Shown: one piece after another, positions 56,417 through 64,000 of the stretch
Layout: every line of letters starts with the position of its first letter
Position numbering within the stretch: the first letter of the stretch is position 1
Program-made: the position numbers and the translations under genes
Assembly: GCA_037447605.1 (NCBI GenBank)
Contig: CM074821.1
Coordinates: 1-64,000 of the forward strand
DNA length: 64,000 nt
Direction: 5' to 3'
Origin: Zygnema circumcarinatum
Lineage: Eukaryota; Streptophyta; Zygnematophyceae; Zygnematales; Zygnemataceae
Notes under the pieces: model-generated
The model's database searches: none
Told to the model about the DNA's origin: nothing
Seen by the model: the letters and a program-made list of their open reading frames with translations, nothing else

Positions 56417-58922
56417 GGCGATGGTTGCAGGCTGCTCAGCTGTTTGCAATTAGAACGCAGGCTTTCCCTGCGAACCACTGGGTGACAATGTCGATTTCAG
56501 ACCCCAATTCAAACCCGACGTTGAGGGTTCTGGTTTAACGCATTGTCCAAACCCCGCTGCTGTTGAGGATTTGACAACAATTCTCTCTGAAGCTATGATA
56601 AGAAACCTTGAAGTTGACTGATTTCCATTACATAAAAGCCTCGCCAGGAGAGCATAGGAGCTGCGCTGAATGCCAGTGGGGTGATGGAACGACCTGACAC
56701 TCGTCAATGTCTTGGTGAACGCAACGCACACGCAGCATGACCCGCAAACCGTCCTCCAGAAAAACTTCTGAGCAGCTTCTCGTGCCCGCGCATCCTCAGG
56801 CGATCCACTGAAGCGTGGCATTCACCGGCTGCGCCGCATTCTCATTCGCATTGTCATTTCCTCTCCCACTCCCTCCCTCCCTCCCTTCCTCCCTCCCTCC
56901 CTCCCTCCCGCTCGCAGGAGCCGCGAACCGCATTTCCCTCGCCCTCGCCCTCCAGCAGGCGGGAGCGGCATCCCGCGGCCGTACATGTCCATCCGTACAT
57001 AAGTACTGTACTGTACCGACGCGCGGTACGGTCACAGGCGTACGGCGTGAGCAGCACGCACACCCAGGGCGGGGAGGGGAGGGGAGGCGGGCCAGATGAG
57101 GGTGAGGAAGGAAGGAAGGAAAGAAGGAAGGACGGCCCAAGCGGAGGCGGGCGCGTGCCCCAAGCAGGGCCGCGGGGAGCTGGATGAATGAGTCTACTTT
57201 GCGGCCTGCAGTCGAGCATCTTCCAGTTGCGCGTCACCGCCCCTGCACAGTGCTCGATTTGATAGGCACTATGCCTGGCATTGGTCTTCCGACGGCTGGC
57301 CGCCCGCTAGCAAGCGAGTGAGCGCGGCGCGTCGGAGGAGGGCGGGCGGAAGCGCAGAGAGAGGCGCCCGTTCGTCGCGCGGGGAGGGGCTGTGAGCGCT
57401 CGCTCGCTCACTCGCTCTCGGCATCATAACCATCGCGGCGCAGTGCAGTGCCGGGAGGGAGGGAGGGAGGGAGGGAGGGAGGGGGGGGGGGGGGAAGGCA
57501 GCGCTTCTGAGTGCAATCCTTGACCGCGGAGTGACGGCCTCCATAAAGTCAAGGCACTTTGTCAGCCTCCTCGCCAAAGTCAGCATGTCGGTTGTGTGAC
57601 ATGAGTCGCGTGCGGCCGCCGGAGAGCGCCGCGTGAATCTGTACGGACGCGCCGCCGACATTCAGGGTGGGCCGCCGCCGGGATGACGCGATGGCGCCAC
57701 GTGGTGGGCCGAACGATGCGGTGGAGACCACGTGGCATCCGCCAATAGGAGGTCGCCACGCAGGTCAACCCACAAAATCAGAAAACCGCCCTCCGGTCGT
57801 TAACTTTACGCCGGAATCCATTGACTTTATCGAGGGAGGGCCTGTGCGCCGCCGTGCGCTGTCGCAGTGCCGCTCCGTCCGGCGGTGAGCGGTGAGCGAT
57901 GCCGCGACGGAGCGCGCAGCCGCGGATCAGACAGCGGGTCGGGCGCCCCTCCGCAACGAAAGCAGCGGTCATACAAGTTGGGCTTTACTTCATTCATTTT
58001 CGGCTTTCCGATGGTAGACTTCAGAGGACATTAAAGATGAGATAAACGATATTTCCCGGCTTTTTTTATGAATTTGAATAGCTCTCTAACTGGTTGCCAA
58101 CACCCAACACAAAACTTAACGACACACATGAGCTCACCTCACTTCTGTCTACTTTTCAATGCCCGAACAAACAGTCGCCCATGCCTGCAGTACAGTAATT
58201 TTGATTGAATAAAATTTTGTTCTTGAGGGCAATGTGGAAGCCAGCAGTCACACAGCCCACCAACCGCCCGTCTTGTTTTTGGCGCCAGCAATAAACCATC
58301 TGAAGTGTGCCCCATAGCTTTAAAAATACGAGCGGAACTGGCGATCGCATAGCACAAAAACGAAAGGAGTTGCAATTCTGTGCACGTCTCCAGGCGAGGG
58401 GGCAGCCTCGCTGGCAGCCCACCACACCTCCGCTAACGCCCTCGCCGCCAAGACCAACGGCAGCAGAACCGCAGGACAGCATGTAGCGCGAGGTGTTCGT
58501 CTGTCTTCATTGTAAACACAGCACCAAAAGACCTACCCAAGATGCATAGCATAGAAGAATGCTTGCGACCGAACTTTGCGGTAAGACGAAGCGACACGGA
58601 ACCATGCAAACGCTCCGTAGTTACAAGGCAGGAGAAAGGAGAATTGGACAATAAGCAAGCTTGGGTCTCATTGGGAGATGCAGGCATCCAATGAGGCAGG
58701 GGCGAAAAGCCATCCCCCCCCCCCAGCATGCACAACTCTTTGCACTGCCCTCAGATGGCTCACTCTCCATGTCCGCGCTGGCACTGCAAACTCGACAATA
58801 TGAGAGGCAGAGACGAGCTCTTGCAGCCCCAGGAACCAGCTGCCAATTGGAAGGCGACAGGCGCAAAGACGGTCAGCCACCGGTTCCATCCCACTGTTTA
58901 TACCCACAGCAAACTACAGCGG
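56417..58922. other. 2.5-kb spacer between transporter and ECM29
   Basis: I see no homologous exon here. The stretch includes the upstream region of the transporter, CCCT and GGGA tracts (about 56865-56910 and 57452-57495, the latter ending in a run of about 11 G), a GTAC-rich cluster (about 56990-57052) and GC-rich sequence to about 57970. The right part should contain the ECM29 3' untranslated region. Confidence 0.5.
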
Positions 58923-61900
58923 CTACGTGAGCGGAGTCTGCTGTGGGAGGGCGGCTTCAGGCTGAGGCAGGCAGGCGGCAAGCACCGCGGCTGCCAGCGA
59001 CCGGATGGCGGCGCTCTTGTCGGCCTGCGCCACAGCGGCCAGCACGGTCCTGACGTCTGCAGCCAGTGCGGGCCTGCCCTGCAGCATGCGCCGTCCCTCC
59101 GCGGAGGACAGGACCGCCTGCAGCCCCTCCAATGCCGACGACCGCACCTGCCACACGGAACCACGAGCACGTGATGTTCTGCTCTTTGCAAGCCAATAAC
59201 CAGCACTTGCTGCAACACGTGGTGCTCAAACAAGCGGCGCGGAAGGTAATACCTGAGAGTGCTTCGGATCATCCACCGCCACCAGCAAAGCGGTCACAAT
59301 GGCTTGCAGGTGTGGCCCAGCTGCGCCCTCGCCATCCTGCACACCATGGCCATGCAACCACGTGTTGGACAATAGGAATATTTTTCCGTTTGTAGCTGCG
59401 TCAAACAAGGACACAAACGACGACCATGATGTTTTTGTCGGTGGCCTATGCCGCACTCCTGCTGAGGTCCTCCTGAAACATCTCACCTTATTGGAGAAGT
59501 TGGCTCCTGTCCAAGCAATTGTAAACTTCTTGGCAGCATCCGCAGCCGCCAGACGCACTGTGCACAGACATAAAAGCAAGTAAGTTTCATTGCAAGCAAT
59601 TCATACAGTCCAACAGTCGCATAGAAGCCCACGCCACAGGCTGTGCTTCTGTAAACCACTCTCAAGCCTTAAGTGCAGGGATTACAAATAACTGAATAGG
59701 TGGTAGATGAAGCACGATTATGCACCTGTCCACGTTGACGACCCCAGGCTTGTCGTTAAAACAGTCACAATTGGCTCGGCCTGCCTGTTCAGAGTCTCGG
59801 GCGACCCGCCTTGGAGTGCGGCGGCGAGGCAGGCGATGGCAAGGACCACCACCGGCGGGCCGTTGCCGGCTGCCCCATTTGACGAAGATGATGATGCCGG
59901 AACGGTCCCTGCAGCAGCTTGCACATCATATAAGCAGCCTTAATCACACTGTGTGCGACCAGCTTGTCTGAGGAGAGAGAGGGGACAAGGGAAGGAATGC
60001 CCTACGAATAGAGTTCCACTTACAAAGGATAAAAAAAACATCCAATTCATGGTAAGGACCGTTGAACTAAATTTGCTTACGAGTAAAGGCAAGGCAAAAG
60101 ATGGCCAAACAAATGAAGTGTGTCCGCACCATCATTTGAAGGGGTGGGCGAAAGCGTAGGTTGAGTGCACATGTGAATCAAAGGCTGTGCCGCAAGGGCA
60201 AGCAGGTCGTGATTCTTGAACGCAAGCAGGACCTGCAGATGAATAAAGGATAATGAAGTACGACTTTGACATGTCCGGGAAGACAAAAAGGCATCCTGCT
60301 AACTGCAACCAATGCTGAATCGAGCTTATGGTTATCAGGATTTTCGGTTTGTCAAAGAGGGAATGTACATAATCCATTCTACTATGCGTGAACTGGTGCT
60401 GAATGCTTGGAGAAAGGATAAAAACAACAGAAACAACACACATACATGAAAGTAGCGACATTGTTGGAAACGGAGTGATTACCAGTTTGCTCTTTGTTTG
60501 CGCATCCAGGAAAAACAGAGTCCCTCACCTGTTCCAAGCAGCGTAATGCAGCCTCTTTAAATCCAACTTTTGGCCTCCCACAGGCCGCCAAAACTGCCTC
60601 TGCAACCATCACCGGACCCACACCTTCGTTTTCCGGTGCTTGCGCAGAAATGGCTGCTCTACAGTTTTTGCAAAGTGTAGATACTGCCTCCAGACATGAC
60701 TCCTTGCCCTGCACCAACGAATGTCAACGCGAACAACTCAGCCTCCTGGTAGACTGCTCAAGTAAACCCAACTAGAGCCGGGGAACATAGGAAATTCAAC
60801 TATCAGTTGGAGATCACTGGGCAGGCTCAAAAGTCAATTCCAATAAGGTACCATTGGCCAAAAACAAGGATACCTCGGCAAGCCATAAAGTCAAGTACAG
60901 CCTGTAATACGTGTGCATGCCGGCAAAGGGACACATTTGAAAACCACATTTTACTTAAGGTTTCAAGGCCTGATCGAGCACAACGTTCCCTTCTTCCTAC
61001 AAAGACATCTCATCAGAAAGATCAGAGGGGCGAGCTTCCCACCTCCCAAAGCCGTCCAGGGAGTTCTTGCAGAAACGCCTTCAGCAACCGCTGCACATTC
61101 TCGCTTCCAATGTCCTCTCGAACAAGCTCCGCTAACGCAACAGTTGCCTCCGCACACTACACGCAGAGCCCACATTGCTGTAACCCTCAGGGCTGCTTTG
61201 AGGCTCCAAGGCAACCTTTTCGTGGACATTCCGATTCATCCAGATGCATGAAACGCAGTCGTGGACAGTTTGCCCGAAGCGCATGCCTTTACGAGAATAT
61301 GCCATGAACAAGTTGCATCATCAGCAGAAAGGAGACAGCATTCACCTGCTTCTTGCGAGGCCAGGACGACGACTGCACGCCATCCACAATAAGAGCTGTG
61401 GTCTCTGGCAGATAGAGTTGCACTGCAGCACTCGTGGTGCTTGTACTTTCGTCCCACACCTCCGAAAATAAATCCTTCACTGCAGTCTCAGGATCATGCC
61501 TGCAGCGGGCGTAACGCTTGGCATCAGCAATCGTCCCAAAAACCGTATAGACGATCCTCTGTCACAAAGCTCTACACATCAAGAATAACCACAAAGGGTT
61601 TCTGATCTATGTCTGGGTGCTGCGACTGCATAACATAAGCCCAGACCTACGCAAGTTTAAGAGTCTGACAAACTGTAGACCAAACTTATCAGTTAAGGAG
61701 CCAACAAACCTCGACATCAACAAACCCCCTAGCATTACCGAGCAATAAATGTGAGAGGCAGCAGCACTGTGGACTGCGCACTGAGCAAGTCGGAAGCCGA
61801 TCGTGTGAGTTCGCGAATAAGGAGAGCGCTGCAGATCCGAGCCTCCTTCTCTCCCGCATAGAGTGCGGCTGCCTCCCCCACTAGACGAGTCACTCGAGCC

Positions 61901-64000
61901 TCGCCTGCACAGCGGGCCACGTCCACACTTGCAACGGCAAATGCGCGGCGAGCAGCAGAGCTCTTCTCAGACTTAGCGGCAGCGAGCAGCACCTGCAGCA
62001 ATGCACGAGGGCAAATAAGAGCAAGTCAGCTCATGCTAGAACATGGTCGGTTGTACAAACCATCTCAGCAATAGAGTTGCTGTTGCATATGTTCGAAGAC
62101 TTTCCGCAAAGTAGCTCCTAGGCTCGTTATATCTGTCAAAATATGTCTACTCATGCGCTATGCTGAATGGCAAGTTCATGTCAAGTGAATGCGACTGTTC
62201 AGGTTCCCAGCAGTGAAGGTTACACAGGTGGCAACACACACTGGCATCTGATGACGTCCCTAGGCCCCTTGGCTTTAAAAGTTACTTTGTTAAATAGTGC
62301 AAACGCTGCATGAGCGACCTGTTACACGGTTATCTAGCTAAGCTGGCATGCACTAAAATGCATAAAATCAGCTGACATCGACAGAAGGTCTTCTGGTAAA
62401 TGAAACAGCCTTGCCTTAAGAAGTGGAGCGACATGCGGTTTCATTTGCAAGGGACCACACCTCTGCACAAGCTGCGATATGAAGCGCGCCACCCCAACTC
62501 TGCACCCTCACGTGATGCCATCTCTCATAAGCCCATTGCCCTACTCACAAAATCACCTTGTCAAGCACTCGAAAACTTGCAGTCTACCCAGTCCGCCGAA
62601 CTCTGCAGGCGAAGTGCAATAAAAAAAAAGAACATGCAAACTATGCAAGCCAGCCAAGTAATCCCATGATCAGTGACAAATTTCCAGACATTCTTCACGC
62701 CCCAATTCCTTCCATTGGCCACGATTTTCCTAAAATTTTCCAGTATTCTAGCTGCAGTGGCCCGGATGCAGGGTCTGACCGCGTGTTGAGGCCGACCCCC
62801 GAGCGCGCCAGGTCCACGAGGCGCGGCGCGAGGGCGTCCAGCGTGGCAGCGTCCACGTGGCGCAGGCAGAGGTCCAGCGTGGCCCACATGGGGGAGCCGC
62901 GCGCCACGCTCAGACGGGCAACCTCCAACTTGTGGGCGTCGATGCCAACTCGTTCCGCATGGAGCTGCGTTGCTCCATCACGCAGTCAGTTTCCGTTAAC
63001 GAGTTTCTATGGCGAGCATATTGTCAATGGTTAATTGCAAAAACTGCTGCACACATCCTACCCATGCAACACCTAGTGCAGATTGTGTATCTGCTGTGAT
63101 CGTGAAACATCATAACGTTCCATCACAATGCACAGCCGGCTCCATGAAGTTCTCTGATTATTGGAAAACTGGCAATACCTCAGCATAGTTGAGCGTTTGA
63201 TCTTCCAAGCTTGAAAGAGCTTCCAGCATGGCCGCTACTACATCGGGAAGCACCTCTCTCAACGCAGGCCCTGCTCCCTGCCAGCAGGCACAGGCAGCCA
63301 TGCCACAGGCAAACAAAGGCATTGGAGAGGCAAAATGTCATTGGAAGACGAGAAGTGGCCGGCCTCTTCCAGCAGGACTAAAAGACTTCATGCTGTGACA
63401 AGTTCAGATCATGCCTACCTTGGCAAGTTTAGAAATGGTGGTGAGGGAAAACTGTCGCACTGTTGTGACTGAGCTGAGAATTCCTTGGTTGAGAAGAATG
63501 GGAAAGACAATCCGACAAGTAGCACTCGCATCCTTCTGCGGAGTTAGACTCAAGTCGCCAAGTCTGATGGAGAGAGAACTGAGCGTTCTACAAAGTTTCT
63601 CCCCTGAGAGCCGCACTGACTCCTTGATGTCATCTGCCACTCGGAACGCCATGATCCACAGGTCGGCCAAGTAGGGAGACACCTATCCACAGAGGCCCAC
63701 ATAGAGGATAATTCACTATTTGAAAAGGCTTTCGTTATCCAATAATGTTGCTGGCATAGATGCATCAGCATACCTCATCAAAACGCCGAGAAGGCAGGAG
63801 ATCTGTGAGAGCTAAACAGGCCGACTCCCTTGCGCGCCATAGCCGAGAGCCTGCCTCCTTCAACAAATCCTGAAGACACAATCCACAGTTCGAACAATCA
63901 GACTTGCTATTCAACTTGCCATTCACACTCTTGACTTTTGACAGCAATAACCCCGAGTCAATAAAAGCAAAGGCGGGCTAAGTTCGCTTGCTACGCTCCC
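58923..64000 (-). CDS. ECM29: Proteasome adaptor and scaffold protein ECM29 (3' part)
   Basis: ECM29 is a large HEAT-repeat protein that binds and stabilises the 26S proteasome and tethers it to membranes. Only the C-terminal third or so is here; the 5' end lies beyond the right edge. Recognisable exon segments, in coding order, are about 63870-63775 ([20 protein letters not shown]), 63682-63415 ([40 protein letters not shown]), 63290-63180 ([19 protein letters not shown]), 62965-62780 ([26 protein letters not shown]), 61995-61735 ([20 protein letters not shown]), 61480-61345, 61160-61040, 60715-60530 (AALRCLEQ), 60240-60090, 59925-59740, 59565-59300 and 59155-58923. The last exon ends PQQTPLT. 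Short exons of 100-270 bp are typical of this window. Exact borders were not all resolved. Confidence 0.85.

Noticed and set aside
57269-57661. 130-residue minus-strand frame upstream of the transporter
   Set aside because: It is composed of Arg/Pro/Ser translated from GGGA and G-run repeats, with no conserved segment.

Overview
This is nuclear DNA of a eukaryote, almost certainly a green alga or another early-diverging member of the green lineage. Every gene except the PPR gene is split by spliceosomal introns with GT-AG borders (one GC-AG). Two products look plastid-targeted and thylakoid-related (a CYP28-type lumenal cyclophilin and a PSA3-like photosystem I assembly factor), and a third is a PPR protein. 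The other housekeeping proteins look most like their land-plant counterparts. The species cannot be fixed from sequence alone. Exon coordinates were assembled by hand from splice consensus, reading phase and remembered family sequences, so individual borders may be off by a few bases.

Layout, left to right: an AT-rich TTAAAAA satellite (1-845); mitochondrial ornithine aminotransferase (-); CYP28-type cyclophilin (+); condensin I subunit CAP-G (-, 14 exons); a divergent promoter holding a GGGCAT hexamer array; a zinc finger/UBA/PUB protein (+, 13 exons); a gene-poor 1.6 kb with diverged repeats; a PX plus DUF4206 (Rubicon-homology) protein (-); a very large secreted modular protein (-, 30127-39325, 18 exons); a repeat-rich spacer; an acidic zinc-finger gene (-) whose locus is artificially doubled around a run of 10 Ns; a PPR protein (+, intronless); a PSA3-like protein (-); TRAPPC12 (+); an SLC35D/UTr7-type nucleotide-sugar transporter (-); and the 3' part of the proteasome adaptor ECM29 (-), which runs off the right edge.

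The genes do not form one pathway. Four pairs are head-to-head across 320-735 bp: OAT/CYP28, CAP-G/UBA-PUB, zinc finger/PPR, and PSA3/TRAPPC12. Simple hexamer or pentamer tracts and GTAC-rich clusters recur in these promoter regions.

The most interesting item is the modular gene at 30127-39325. When spliced in phase it gives about 1,222 residues: signal peptide, CBM14 chitin-binding module, PPGVG repeats and a proline-rich stretch, second CBM14, a papain-like domain with all three catalytic residues replaced (Cys to Ser, His to Leu, Asn to Ala), an F5/8C-like lectin domain, an SPPP hinge, two EGF-like modules and four LysM-like modules. It looks like a catalytically dead, multivalent glycan-binding protein of the extracellular matrix.
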